Part shown: positions 43,898 to 52,632 of the stretch, one piece after another
Position numbering within the stretch: the first letter of the stretch is position 1
Layout: every line of letters begins with the position of its first letter
Assembly: GCA_963814955.1 (NCBI GenBank)
Contig: CAWFEX010000008.1
Span: 496,001 to 560,000, forward strand
From: DATCJA01 sp963814955
Lineage (GTDB): Bacteria > Acidobacteriota > Vicinamibacteria > Vicinamibacterales > UBA2999
Reading direction: 5' to 3'
DNA: 64,000 nt
Program-made: the position numbers and the translations under genes
The notes under the pieces: model-generated
Told to the model about the DNA's origin: nothing
What the model saw: only the letters and a program-made list of their open reading frames with translations
Databases searched by the model: none

Positions 43898-44872
43898 ATG
43901 CCCCTTTTCAGATCCGACGAAACCGCCGGCCGCCTCGCTGCTCTCGAACGTCAGTGCGCCGAGATTGCCAGCCAACTGAAGGCCTTGAACGATCACCTTT
44001 CAAGCCTGACGCGGCGCGAATCGCAGGTCCGCGCGGTGCTCGAACGCGACGCAGAGCTCGACAGATATCAGTCGAAGCTCGACGACACGCTGGCCAAGTC
44101 TGGAACCGCGGCACACATCGAGCGCGCCATCCAAAAAGCAGAGCTCCATGGAGACCCTTTTCCCTACACAGTGATCGACAGTGTGTTTCCGGACGATCTC
44201 TACACGTGCTTGTTGAGAGGCCTGCCACCGCTGGAACTCTTTGCCGATCGGCCTACAAACAAGCAGCAGCTGCAGGTGCCCTTCCGGTTGGCGCCCGACT
44301 ATTCGCGACGGGTCTGGCGTCATCTGACATCGGTTGTCGTGCCCGAATACGTCGTTCCGGCCGTGATCGCGATGTTCCGCGAGCCGCTGGACCGCTGGCT
44401 CAGGCTGAACTGGCCCGAAGTTTCGCCGGACGCGGTGGAGTTTCAGAGTTCAGACGGCCGCATCCTTTTGCGCCGGCGCGGCTATCGGATTCCTCCACAC
44501 CGCGATCCGAAATGGGGATTTTTGACGTGCATCCTGTATCTTGCCCGCCGCGACGACAGCGAAAGGTGGGGCACGCAGATCTATCGCGTCGAAGGAGACG
44601 AGGAAGCGCGAGGCGCGGCGCCCCACTGGATCGACCCGGCGCGATGCCACCAAGTCGGCGAAGTCGCCTTCATGCCGAACCGGATGCTGGTGTTCCTCAA
44701 CTCCGTCGGCGCGCACGGCGCCCACATCCCGGACGACGCTGAACCCCCGTCGCTGGAGCGGTACATCTTCCAGTTTCGAATCGCCCCAACCGTCGAATCA
44801 ATGGGTGTGCTGAAATCGACGCTACCCGAAGAGCGTCGGGCGTTCTGGGCAGGTAAGGCCGGGGACTATTGA
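43898..44872 (+). CDS. 2OG-Fe(II) oxygenase-like protein with N-terminal coiled coil (copy 2)
   Basis: 324 residues from ATG 43898; an open frame upstream to 43235 is the shadow of pdxA. Coiled coil at ~8-65 is followed by DPFPYTVIDSVFPDDLY. The candidate iron ligands are His201 and Asp203 (PPHRDPKWGF) and His273/276 (GAHGAHIP), with a following Arg in LERYIFQFR. It is a close paralogue of the protein at 20598, so the two may act on similar substrates at different sites. It stands alone, followed by a 646-base gap. Confidence 0.77.
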   Translation: MPLFRSDETAGRLAALERQCAEIASQLKALNDHLSSLTRRESQVRAVLERDAELDRYQSKLDDTLAKSGTAAHIERAIQKAELHGDPFPYTVIDSVFPDDLYTCLLRGLPPLELFADRPTNKQQLQVPFRLAPDYSRRVWRHLTSVVVPEYVVPAVIAMFREPLDRWLRLNWPEVSPDAVEFQSSDGRILLRRRGYRIPPHRDPKWGFLTCILYLARRDDSERWGTQIYRVEGDEEARGAAPHWIDPARCHQVGEVAFMPNRMLVFLNSVGAHGAHIPDDAEPPSLERYIFQFRIAPTVESMGVLKSTLPEERRAFWAGKAGDY

Positions 44873-45518
44873 TATCCCTAGTGCCTTAACCGTCCCACAG
44901 TGCTCTATTCGTCGTGGACGCAACGCGCGGCACACTCGACGTCCCGGATCGCGGCCGCCGGCGCGGCGCGCCGGAAATCGGTCTTCGCTCGGTGCCCTTC
45001 TGCCTGCGCGGCGAGTAGCCGCTACCTCGACGCGACATGTGTCAGGCGGCACAAAACGTCCGAGCTGATTCGCCACCACTCGAACGCACTGCGGGGAACT
45101 CGCCGCGCGGAAGCCTCGCTGCGCCCGATTTCCCGCTGCGCCTCAGTGGCGCTTGCGCAGGCGGCCGCGCTCCGGCACGTCGGTGCGCCGCCCCCCCGGG
45201 ACGCCCGTTGCGGTTGCGGGGATGCCGGCCTGCGGCGGCCGTTCGGAGCACGCCGCCGCACTGCGCAGCCGGAAGTGGAGCGGAGCGATTCAGCGCCGCG
45301 AGTTCGTGCCCCGCGATCCGTGGCGGACGAATCAGCACCGGCGGTGCATGCCGCGACGGACGTCGGGTGACTCACCCCTTACTCGCGGCGGGTGCGGCAG
45401 GGTTTGAGCCGAAGCGACACTTCCCGGCGTGCGGAGCCGGACGCCGCGGGCCGACATGCACGCGGCCGAACGGTGGCCCTCAGGGCGATCAAAACCGCGC
45501 GGTCGAAGTACTAGCCGG
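44873..45518. other. 646-base gene-free stretch
   Basis: Between the oxygenase and holB stop codons. Short frames here have random-looking arginine/alanine-rich translations and no recognisable domain on either strand. I looked for tmRNA, RNase P and 4.5S RNA landmarks and found none. GC is visibly very high, with several small inverted repeats including GGGTGACTCACCC at 45365-45377. The content is unexplained. Confidence 0.55.
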
Positions 45519-46532
45519 TTAGAGCTGCAGCACGAGCCAGTCGGCAACGGTCTTCGGGCTCGCGTTGCGTCCCAGGGCGGCAAGCGCCTCGTCAACGGCC
45601 GCGAATGCCCGGCGGCTGCGGCGGTCGTCGAACGCGGCTGCCTGGCGCCTGAGCTCGCCTTCAAGGTCGGCATTTGCCAGCAGCTGCGTGTCCGCCTGGC
45701 TGGCGATGATGCATACGTCCCTGAAGAGCGACGAGAGAGCCCGCAGGCACGCGGCAAGCTGATTCCGTTCCTCGGCGCTGGTGGCCGACTTTCCTTTCAG
45801 GATCTCAGCGGTCGCGATTCGGCGTGCCGGATCCTCCGCGCGCGCCACCTGGTCGAGCAGCCGGTTGGCGACTGAGCGCGCTTCCATGACATCGACTGAG
45901 CGCATCTCCAGCGCTTGTGCGACGCTGCCGCCGCCCTCTCCAGCTGCCGCCCGCGCATCCGCTGGCGTATATCCATGACTATCGACCAGCAGCTTCGCGA
46001 TTTCTGTGGCCGTCAGCGCGCCGAACCGAAGCAGCGAGCATCGGGAACGCACTGTCGCCAGCAACGAATCCGCTACAGCCGACACGAGAATGAATATGGA
46101 TCCGGAAGGAGGTTCCTCCAGAGTCTTGAGCAACGCATTTTGCGCCGCCGGCACCATCGCATCCGCATCGTCGACGATCACCACGCGCTTGCGACCCTCG
46201 AAAGGTCGGAACGCAGTCCGATCGATCATCTCGCGTACCTGGTCGACCTTGATGGTGCCGCTCTCGCCTGGCTGGACCACGAAAATGTCCGCGTGAACCC
46301 GCCGCGCAATGCGTCGGCACGACGCACAGGCCCCGCATCCGTCGATCGCAAACAGATGTGACGTCGCGGGCTGGAGGCAATTGAGCGCCTCGGCGACGGC
46401 TGTCGCCGTACGGCTCTTACCCACGCCACGCCGACCCGCAAACAGCATCGACGGCGGCAGCGTGCCGTGTGCGGCTGCGCGAGCGATGAGGGGAAGCAGC
46501 CGCTGGTGGCCCGCAATCTCCCGAAACGGCAT
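45519..46532 (-). CDS. holB: DNA polymerase III delta prime subunit
   Basis: 337 residues of the clamp-loader AAA+ family. Walker A-like GRRGVGKS at 33-40, zinc cysteines near 52-72 (GCGACASCRR), Walker B VVIVDDADAM and the sensor-1 region TLEEPPSGSIFILVS are all present. The C-terminal helical collar domain follows. Delta prime is the stator of the clamp loader that places the beta sliding clamp on primed DNA. It is transcribed alone on the minus strand, divergent from the methyltransferase gene at 46600. Confidence 0.93.
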   Translation of the reverse strand: MPFREIAGHQRLLPLIARAAAHGTLPPSMLFAGRRGVGKSRTATAVAEALNCLQPATSHLFAIDGCGACASCRRIARRVHADIFVVQPGESGTIKVDQVREMIDRTAFRPFEGRKRVVIVDDADAMVPAAQNALLKTLEEPPSGSIFILVSAVADSLLATVRSRCSLLRFGALTATEIAKLLVDSHGYTPADARAAAGEGGGSVAQALEMRSVDVMEARSVANRLLDQVARAEDPARRIATAEILKGKSATSAEERNQLAACLRALSSLFRDVCIIASQADTQLLANADLEGELRRQAAAFDDRRSRRAFAAVDEALAALGRNASPKTVADWLVLQL

Positions 46533-46599
46533 TCTTCCAGCTTAGCAAGATCCGTCCGCGACAGGTAACCGAGCCGGGCTGATAAACTCGCACACGGAC

Positions 46600-47473
46600 G
46601 TGGCCAGAGAGATCACTTGCCCCGCATGCACTGCGTCGCGGGTGGAAATCATCAAGCCGTGGCGCCTTGGCCGCGGGCACCATGCCGTCGCATGCGGCGA
46701 ATGCGGGTTGCTCTTCGTGCATCCGCAGCCGCCGCAGGAGGTGCTGGACGCGTATTACGCGCCCGACGGAGGATGGCAGGCTTCTCGCGAGAACAGTTCT
46801 CCACATTCACCCCAGACCAGAACCAAGAAAGGTGGAGCGCCAGCGCTGTTTGCGGCGCTCGACCAGTTCTTTGCTGCGAGCGCACCAACGCCCGACGCAC
46901 GGGTTTTCGATTTCGGATGCGGCCCCGGCACGTGGCTCAACTCATTCCACGACCACGGGTGGGATACCTACGGTCTGGAGCCCGCCAATAACGTGGCATT
47001 CGCGAGGCACAAGGAGCTTCGAGCTATACCCACGCAGCCACAGTTCGATCTCGTGATCGTGTACCACGTACTCGAACACCTGCCCCGGCCCCTCGAGACG
47101 CTGCGTCAGCTCGCCGGCGCAATTCTTCCCGGTGGTTACTGCTTCGTGGGGGTCCCGCGCCTCGATACGTTGGCCGTTCACGGAGATTTCAAATACTGCC
47201 TGCACCGGCGCAACCACATCGTGGCCTTTACCGAGGCGTGCCTGCGCGGATTGCTCGCGCGGGCCGGTCTCGAAACCGTGGCCGCCTTCCATCACCTGGA
47301 TGAGAAGTTCTCGAAGGGAGTGACCGATCCGCCTGCGACTTCTGGCCAGAAAGGCTACGGCGCCTCCATCGCTCGAACCCGACCCCGCTGCGGCGCTCAG
47401 GCCGGTGATCTCGGCGTTCGTCGAGCTCAAGAAGATACGGGACGCGACCGAGGCGGACGTCACGCCGGGTTGA
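46600..47473 (+). pseudogene. Zinc-ribbon class I SAM methyltransferase interrupted by a one-base insertion near its 3' end
   Basis: GTG start. Zinc ligands Cys7, Cys10, Cys32 and Cys35, then VFDFGCGPG, YGLEPANN and YHVLEHLPRP; it is closest to the second half of the protein at 25789. Read straight through, the frame continues to 47499 with an unrelated tail after FSKGVT. Skipping G47326 gives KGVTIRLRLLARKATAPP, which aligns without gaps to KGLPVRLQLLARKAATPP, and ends with TGA at 47471-47473. The catalytic domain precedes the break, so activity might survive. The 3' end overlaps the convergent FkbM gene by 14 bases. Confidence 0.78.
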
Positions 47474-48572
47474 ACAGAATGATGTCGGTCTGCGAATGAT
47501 CGGCGCCCACGTATTCGAGCGCCGAGCTTAGATCCGTGGTCCGTCGCGCCCGCGGCCCTTCAGCCGCCTTCCCAAGGTCGATGAAGTGGCTGAAGAGACC
47601 GGCGCACATCCGATACAGGTCTGCCGCAGACGTATCCGCTGAACTCAGATGGGCGGGACTGATCTCCAGTTGCCACGCGACGTGACGGCGAGCCAGAAGG
47701 CGCGGCGCACCTTGCATCACGTCCATCTCCCAGCCTTGCGTGTCCACCTTCACGTAGGCAACGAGATCGGGATCGATTGACAGCCGGTCGCACCAGTCAT
47801 CCAGGCTGCAACAGGGAACCTCGATGGCGTCGCTGGTTTCGCCGCGACGCACAAGGTGATGTCCGCCGGAGTACTTGGCATGACGAAGAAACGCCGACCC
47901 TGTCGCCGCACCGATGGCGACCCGGTCCGGCAGCACCAGACCACGCAGTCCGTTGTCGAGCACGTTGCGCACGAGAGCTGCATAGTTGAGCGGGTCGGGC
48001 TCTGCGCAGTATGCCTGAACAAAGTCGCCCAAAATCACGCGGGGAATCGACATCCGTCCTGTGTTGGCGCCGACGTCGAGCATGACGGGACCGACCGCGA
48101 ATTCCCGGGCTTGAGTGATGTTGCGATATGGAAAGCGCTGTTTGGCCACGAAGCGATCACGCGCGGCTCCAGTGACCTCCGACCCGAGCGGAACCCACCA
48201 TGTGAGTCCGTCGAGATCCGTCCGCATCAGACCGTCCATGGACTCCTGAACACGCTCGCTCGCCTCTCGATAGGCGGCCGACACCGCCTCCAGTTGCGCT
48301 GCCGCGGCGCGGGCGTCGGCGCGTGCCGCCCTGGCTGAAACCGTCGCGACCCGCGACGGTAGAAGACTGCGAACGATCTCGGGGCTGAGAACTCTGCGGT
48401 GGTGCATCTCGCTCCTGCGCTTGAGCCCGGCGTGCACCACTTCCCACTTCGCGCGACCCTCCTTCGACTGCACTTCAAGCTTGTGCACCCGTCGGATGAG
48501 GCGACGAAGTTCCGGGCCGCGTCGAAATGCGTCCCACAGTCGAGCGGTCGATTGACGTATCAGACGAAGCAC
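47460..48572 (-). CDS. FkbM-family methyltransferase with N-terminal coiled coil
   Basis: 370 residues from GTG. Residues ~20-120 are helical and charged, predicted coiled coil. The methyltransferase domain has VMLDVGANTGRMS (motif I), YCAEPDPLNYAALVRN and YVKVDTQGWEMDVMQGAPR, the V-K-x-D-x-x-G-W-E signature of FkbM proteins. These enzymes methylate hydroxyl groups of sugars and polyketides. It is the last gene of a minus-strand run from 50956 that includes a flippase-like protein and a GT-B protein, in keeping with glycan methylation. Confidence 0.87.
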   Translation of the reverse strand: MLRLIRQSTARLWDAFRRGPELRRLIRRVHKLEVQSKEGRAKWEVVHAGLKRRSEMHHRRVLSPEIVRSLLPSRVATVSARAARADARAAAAQLEAVSAAYREASERVQESMDGLMRTDLDGLTWWVPLGSEVTGAARDRFVAKQRFPYRNITQAREFAVGPVMLDVGANTGRMSIPRVILGDFVQAYCAEPDPLNYAALVRNVLDNGLRGLVLPDRVAIGAATGSAFLRHAKYSGGHHLVRRGETSDAIEVPCCSLDDWCDRLSIDPDLVAYVKVDTQGWEMDVMQGAPRLLARRHVAWQLEISPAHLSSADTSAADLYRMCAGLFSHFIDLGKAAEGPRARRTTDLSSALEYVGADHSQTDIILFNPA

Positions 48573-48584
48573 GCCGACGTTCGA

Positions 48585-49637
48585 CTATACAACCTTGGTC
48601 GCTTCGCAGGGCTCCGTCTTCTGTCGCCACCGTCGCGCGTCCTCGACGGCAGACGACAGGTAAGGACGCATGATGAACAGGCCGATGAGCGGTGGCACCA
48701 GACCTCGCGTCGAGATCAGCACGCCCATCGCCGCCGCAGATTCCGGTGCCATGTAACCTGCCAGCAGGACTACGAGGACCACGTCACGCACACCAAGACC
48801 GGCAAACGTGAACGGGACCTGACCGGCCATCAACGCGACGGCTGACAGGCTCGCGCTGACCGTGAACGGGACGTCAACCGAAAGAGCGAACGTGAAAAGC
48901 CAGATCTGGATCAGATGCGTCAGCCATAACGCCAGCGAATACGACACGACCCAACGACGACGACCGCGAAGGACGCGCAGCAGTCCTGGCCAACCGTCGG
49001 CGAGCGCATGGAGCTTCCTGAGTCGCCCGCCGGCCAACACTCGTGTCGCAATGGCGCGCACGACATCGGCGGCACCTTCAGAGGAAATCAACACAAGACA
49101 GATCGCCCCAACGCTTCCGAGGACGAACCAGAACGCACCAGGAAGGCCGGGAATCTGCGGCCGCCCGACAACCCATCCAACGAGACACCACGCAAGCAGC
49201 GCGAAGAGATCGCACAGCCGCTCGTAGACCACGATTGCCACCGCGATACCGGCGGACGTGGAACTCCGCGTCGCCACGAAGTACCCCTTGACGAGATCAC
49301 CAGCCTTTGCCGGAAGCACCACGTTCAGGGCGGAGGCGACCAGTGTCAGCCGGAACGCTTCACCGGTTCCCGGGAGCGCACCCGCCGGTGCAACCCAGTA
49401 GAAGCGCACGGCCCGCAGGTAGGTGATGGGCAGGATCATGCCGACGGAAATCACGAGCCAGAGCCTGTCGACTCGCAGCAGTGCCTGGGCAACGAGGCTG
49501 AAATCAAGGCTGCGGTACAAGATCACCAGCAACGTACCGCTCACCGCCAGACTCAGGAGCGTGGCAACCAGCCTCGTCCAGCCACGTGGCACGGGCGTCG
49601 CGTCGCCGCTTCTGATTTCGCTTTCGTGGCGCGTCAC
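48585..49637 (-). CDS. Lysylphosphatidylglycerol synthase TM-region / UPF0104 family membrane protein
   Basis: 350 residues from GTG, about eight helices. The family landmark is LTLVASALNVVLPAKAGDLVKGY, equivalent to the NNFLPSTVGGD loop of the paralogue at 1929 (core: SALNVVLPAKAGD). FTFAGLGVRDVVLV corresponds to the later L-G-x-R-E/D motif. No aminoacyltransferase domain. Its start overlaps the upstream GT-B gene (GTGA). A flippase or membrane-lipid handling role in glycan export is inferred. Confidence 0.83.
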   Translation of the reverse strand: MTRHESEIRSGDATPVPRGWTRLVATLLSLAVSGTLLVILYRSLDFSLVAQALLRVDRLWLVISVGMILPITYLRAVRFYWVAPAGALPGTGEAFRLTLVASALNVVLPAKAGDLVKGYFVATRSSTSAGIAVAIVVYERLCDLFALLAWCLVGWVVGRPQIPGLPGAFWFVLGSVGAICLVLISSEGAADVVRAIATRVLAGGRLRKLHALADGWPGLLRVLRGRRRWVVSYSLALWLTHLIQIWLFTFALSVDVPFTVSASLSAVALMAGQVPFTFAGLGVRDVVLVVLLAGYMAPESAAAMGVLISTRGLVPPLIGLFIMRPYLSSAVEDARRWRQKTEPCEATKVV

Positions 49638-50956
49638 GCCAGCATCTTTTCCCGTGGGGCCTCGATCAGCCGCCAGATTGCGCGTCGGACTTCGGCACCG
49701 ATTTCGGCCTGCGAACGCATATACGAAGCGTCGTACTGTCGAAACCGCGCAGCCCAGCCGTCTTCAAAGAACGCCTTCAACGCAGGCGCCCGGACCTCTC
49801 GAATCGAGGCCACCGGAGGAAACACGATACCCGCGGCGGCAAAACCATACATGTCCGAACGACTGGCGGGATACAGTCCCAGTCCCTTGACGACAATCGT
49901 CGGAATCCCGAGCTTGAGTACGGGCAGGTGGACGTTGCTGTTCTCGTCGGCAATCACCCAGTCGCATCGACGTGCCACATCCGGTAACGCTGCCGTCATC
50001 GGCGACTCCTCGATTCCGGACAGGTCGCCAAGCGAGTGGAGATGCCGGGCCTGGTCGAGCCGGCTCGGATGCCAGCGAATCACAATTTGCCGCGCGTCGA
50101 ATGCGTGGCGGCAGTCCTCTATGACCGCAGCCAGCGTCGGCCACGACACAGCCTTCGGGGCAAAGATGCCAATTACGGGCCCTTTCCGCTCGAATCGTGC
50201 GACATCCAGTGGCGCGGAGTCGCCCTCGACACCAGCCAGGACGATTTCACCCTTGATAGGGCTTCTTCGGGTGCGGGAGCGCACCGCCCCTTCGCCTTCG
50301 AGAATCGACAGACTGAAGTTCAGGGCCGGAGAAAAAGGCGTCGGGTATGCGTGCGAGACAAAGACTCGCGGTATAGCCAGCTCCGACGCCGCGGCCGTGA
50401 AGCCAACCTCCTCAGGATTGGAATCGCTGGAGACGAGCACCGCACCGGGTCGGCACTCGACCAGGATGGCCTTCGTGCGCGCATACCACGCGATCGCAGC
50501 CACCGATCGACACGCCACGAGAAACCCATACTTGCGGTCGAGCGCGCGGATGATGCGAAGCGATCGAAGAAGGATAGCCGGCGAGTCCCGGTCAACAAGG
50601 CTCGTGAGCCCCGCCAAGGCGCCACTGAACTCGAGCGTCGTCCGAATCTGACCACAATGCTCCTGCCCCACCCAGCCACACACGCGCGCGATCTGACGGC
50701 GAGCGTTGGCATGCTTGGCAGCGGTCAGGATCGATGCACGTGACTTGGGCGGAAAAGAGATCCGCAGAAAGTACGCGAGGCCGAAGCCCGAAATCAGGAG
50801 AGCAGACGCCCACGTGCCGGCCAGTTGCGCGTGGACGCGGTATGCCCACCTCACCGAGCGTCGTGCCTGCACCAGGTTCGCGAAGAGCACCTGCCGTACT
50901 GGATCGGAGTCCGCATTGATCACGATCCGTAGGGCTCGCAGAAGGGAAACGTTCAC
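49634..50956 (-). CDS. GT-B-like glycosyltransferase-related protein of unknown family
   Basis: About 440 residues using GTG 50956; the frame is open to 51076 but that part crosses the divergent gene start. IPRVFVSHAYPTPFSP, IGIFAPKAV and IVIRWHPSRLDQARH followed by DWVIADENSNVHLPVLKLG resemble the C-terminal half of capsule polysialyltransferase or CDP-glycerol transferase-like GT-B folds. The N-terminal ~100 residues include a hydrophobic segment (WASALLISGFGLAYFL) and may bind the membrane. It is the first gene of a four-gene minus-strand run. Donor and acceptor unknown. Confidence 0.6.
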   Translation of the reverse strand: MNVSLLRALRIVINADSDPVRQVLFANLVQARRSVRWAYRVHAQLAGTWASALLISGFGLAYFLRISFPPKSRASILTAAKHANARRQIARVCGWVGQEHCGQIRTTLEFSGALAGLTSLVDRDSPAILLRSLRIIRALDRKYGFLVACRSVAAIAWYARTKAILVECRPGAVLVSSDSNPEEVGFTAAASELAIPRVFVSHAYPTPFSPALNFSLSILEGEGAVRSRTRRSPIKGEIVLAGVEGDSAPLDVARFERKGPVIGIFAPKAVSWPTLAAVIEDCRHAFDARQIVIRWHPSRLDQARHLHSLGDLSGIEESPMTAALPDVARRCDWVIADENSNVHLPVLKLGIPTIVVKGLGLYPASRSDMYGFAAAGIVFPPVASIREVRAPALKAFFEDGWAARFRQYDASYMRSQAEIGAEVRRAIWRLIEAPREKMLA

Positions 50957-51025
50957 TTGACGGGAGTGGCCGCCGGCACCGAGCGTCCTTGATAATACGT
51001 CGAAGCGCGTCCCGATGGGAGGCGT

Positions 51026-51031
51026 TAGAAT
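51026..51031 (+). promoter_or_regulatory. Candidate -10 (TAGAAT) nine bases before GTG 51041
   Basis: TAGAAT, one mismatch to the consensus, is followed by nine bases and the GTG start, so the transcript would have two to four leader bases at most. Confidence 0.33.
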
Positions 51032-51040
51032 AGCCGCGCC

Positions 51041-51313
51041 GTGCGGGCCTCGAACTCCGGTGCGGGCCTTCGCCATTCAGTGGCGCGCGTGGTCATCTCC
51101 ATGGGCCCGGTCTTCGTGCTGCTCGCGTGGTTCGTGGCGGGACAGTGGAGCTCAGCAGGGCCCGAGCCGCGCGCGTGGCTCCAATTCGTGGGTGTCTTGT
51201 CCATCGCCTCGTTGATGCCGCTACCAGACCGCTCATTTTCCCTCGCGCACTTTCGTGCGCAGGTGAGCCGGTGGGCGTGGGTTGCCGTCGTGGGTCTCCT
51301 GGTGACTTTGTGA
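51041..51313 (+). CDS. Small membrane protein, or N-terminal part of the next gene
   Basis: 90 residues with three hydrophobic stretches (ISMGPVFVLLAWFVAGQW; FVGVLSIASLMPL; WAWVAVVGLLVTL). Its TGA overlaps the GTG start of the next gene (GTGA at 51310-51313), the usual sign of coupled translation. Alternatively a frameshift has split one polytopic gene: the product plus the 440-residue protein would resemble the size of the other membrane proteins in the locus. Homologues are needed to decide. Not recognised as a family. Confidence 0.5.
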   Translation: MRASNSGAGLRHSVARVVISMGPVFVLLAWFVAGQWSSAGPEPRAWLQFVGVLSIASLMPLPDRSFSLAHFRAQVSRWAWVAVVGLLVTL

Positions 51314-52632
51314 GCGCCAGACTGGCGCAGGCGAGCCCCGGTCAAGTGATGCTCGTCGGCATCACGAGCCTTCTGCTGCTACTTCACGGTGCCGGATGGT
51401 TTACTGCCGCGATCGTCGTGTGGCAGAACGCCGCCCTCCACATCCCCCGCGCGCCGTCTTCCATTTCTTTGGGCCTTGCATTCCTGGTGCTGCGTGCCGC
51501 CTCCGCTCGACGGCGAAACCGGCGGCTCGTTGTGATCGGCGCGATTACGGTCGCCGCTGCGGCCTTCGTGGCCGTCCCGCTGCCCCGGGAATTCCAAGGG
51601 CACGACCTGATGCCCGACGGCGGTGACACCGCCAGTTCTCGTGATGAGTTCACCACCCGCTTTCGCGTCAGGGAACAGGTCGTCAACTTCCACTCACACC
51701 TCGGCGACGTAGTCATGGCGATGCTCGACGATGCGTTCGGTGGGTCGGATACGTCGCCCCCCCGCACGTTTGACACCATTTCGAGGCTCGCGGGCCTGTT
51801 GTTCCTGCTCGAACTGGGCGTTGCCGCAGCCTGGCATAAATGGTCGCGTCAGAGCTGTCGCTATGTGGGCCTGGCAATGGCTACACCGCTTTGCCTTCTG
51901 TACTTCGGATATTGGGAGCTCGGTTACCTCTCCATGGCCGCAGGGGTCGTACCGCTCCTGGCCCTGGGCAGAAGCCGCAGCACCGTACAGGCCGACGCCT
52001 CGACACTGGCGGCGGGATCGCTTCAGGGGTTGCACACAGCGCTACACGGCTTCGGCATGCTCGGAATCGCCGGGGGCGCACTTGCGTGCCTCAGCGGACG
52101 GGGAGACGCGCTCCGTCGCCTGCTACGCACAGCGACGTTTACGTCGTCGGCCGTTGCACTCTATCTCGGGTGGATCTTCCTGTACATGACGTTTGCCGGT
52201 ATGTCGATCGTCTGGGCGAGGCAGCTCGGGCACCGGCCCATATTGGAGCCGATGGTCTTCGAGGGTCGAATCGCTAATCCGCTGCTGTCTCAAGCAGGTC
52301 TCGGCGAATTTGGCCTGTTCAGCGCGCTGTCTGGCGTTCCGATCCTGGCTTTGGCCGTTCTGACGTCCCGTCGGATCACACTCGTGCCAGCCATCCTCTA
52401 CGCGCTGCCCGGATTAATTTTTCTGGTCCGCTGGTGGTCGGAAACCTCGCCGTACAACCTCGACCTCCTCTTATCGGTTTTCCCTGGCGTGTTCGCCGCC
52501 TGCTGGATGGTGGCATCTTCTCGCCGGAATTCGATGAGCGCTCTGGTCATCTTCGCGGGTCTCCACGCGCTCCTCTGGACCATGTTGGGCAACGGACTCT
52601 TTTCGCGTGTCTCGGTGGGCGGAGCACAATGA
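51310..52632 (+). CDS. Polytopic membrane protein, glycosyltransferase-like
   Basis: 440 residues from GTG 51310; a longer frame begins at 51127 but overlaps the preceding gene. About ten helices are visible. An extracytoplasmic loop at roughly 90-140 contains FQGHDLMPDGGDTASSRDEF and HLGDVVMAMLDDAFG. The later part has FLYMTFAGMSIVWARQLGH and WWSETSPYNLDLLLSVFPG. No catalytic signature was recognised. The module-only gene starts within its stop codon (ATGA), matching the fused arrangement seen in the large proteins at 10-16 kb. Confidence 0.62.
   Translation: MSARLAQASPGQVMLVGITSLLLLLHGAGWFTAAIVVWQNAALHIPRAPSSISLGLAFLVLRAASARRRNRRLVVIGAITVAAAAFVAVPLPREFQGHDLMPDGGDTASSRDEFTTRFRVREQVVNFHSHLGDVVMAMLDDAFGGSDTSPPRTFDTISRLAGLLFLLELGVAAAWHKWSRQSCRYVGLAMATPLCLLYFGYWELGYLSMAAGVVPLLALGRSRSTVQADASTLAAGSLQGLHTALHGFGMLGIAGGALACLSGRGDALRRLLRTATFTSSAVALYLGWIFLYMTFAGMSIVWARQLGHRPILEPMVFEGRIANPLLSQAGLGEFGLFSALSGVPILALAVLTSRRITLVPAILYALPGLIFLVRWWSETSPYNLDLLLSVFPGVFAACWMVASSRRNSMSALVIFAGLHALLWTMLGNGLFSRVSVGGAQ

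Noticed and set aside
44873..45518. tmRNA, RNase P RNA or 4.5S RNA in the large gap
   Set aside because: None of their conserved core sequences was found on either strand.
49008..50651. Long plus-strand open frame of 547 codons
   Set aside because: It is antisense to the flippase-like and GT-B genes, has arginine/serine-rich low-complexity translation and no domain; such shadows are common at this GC content.
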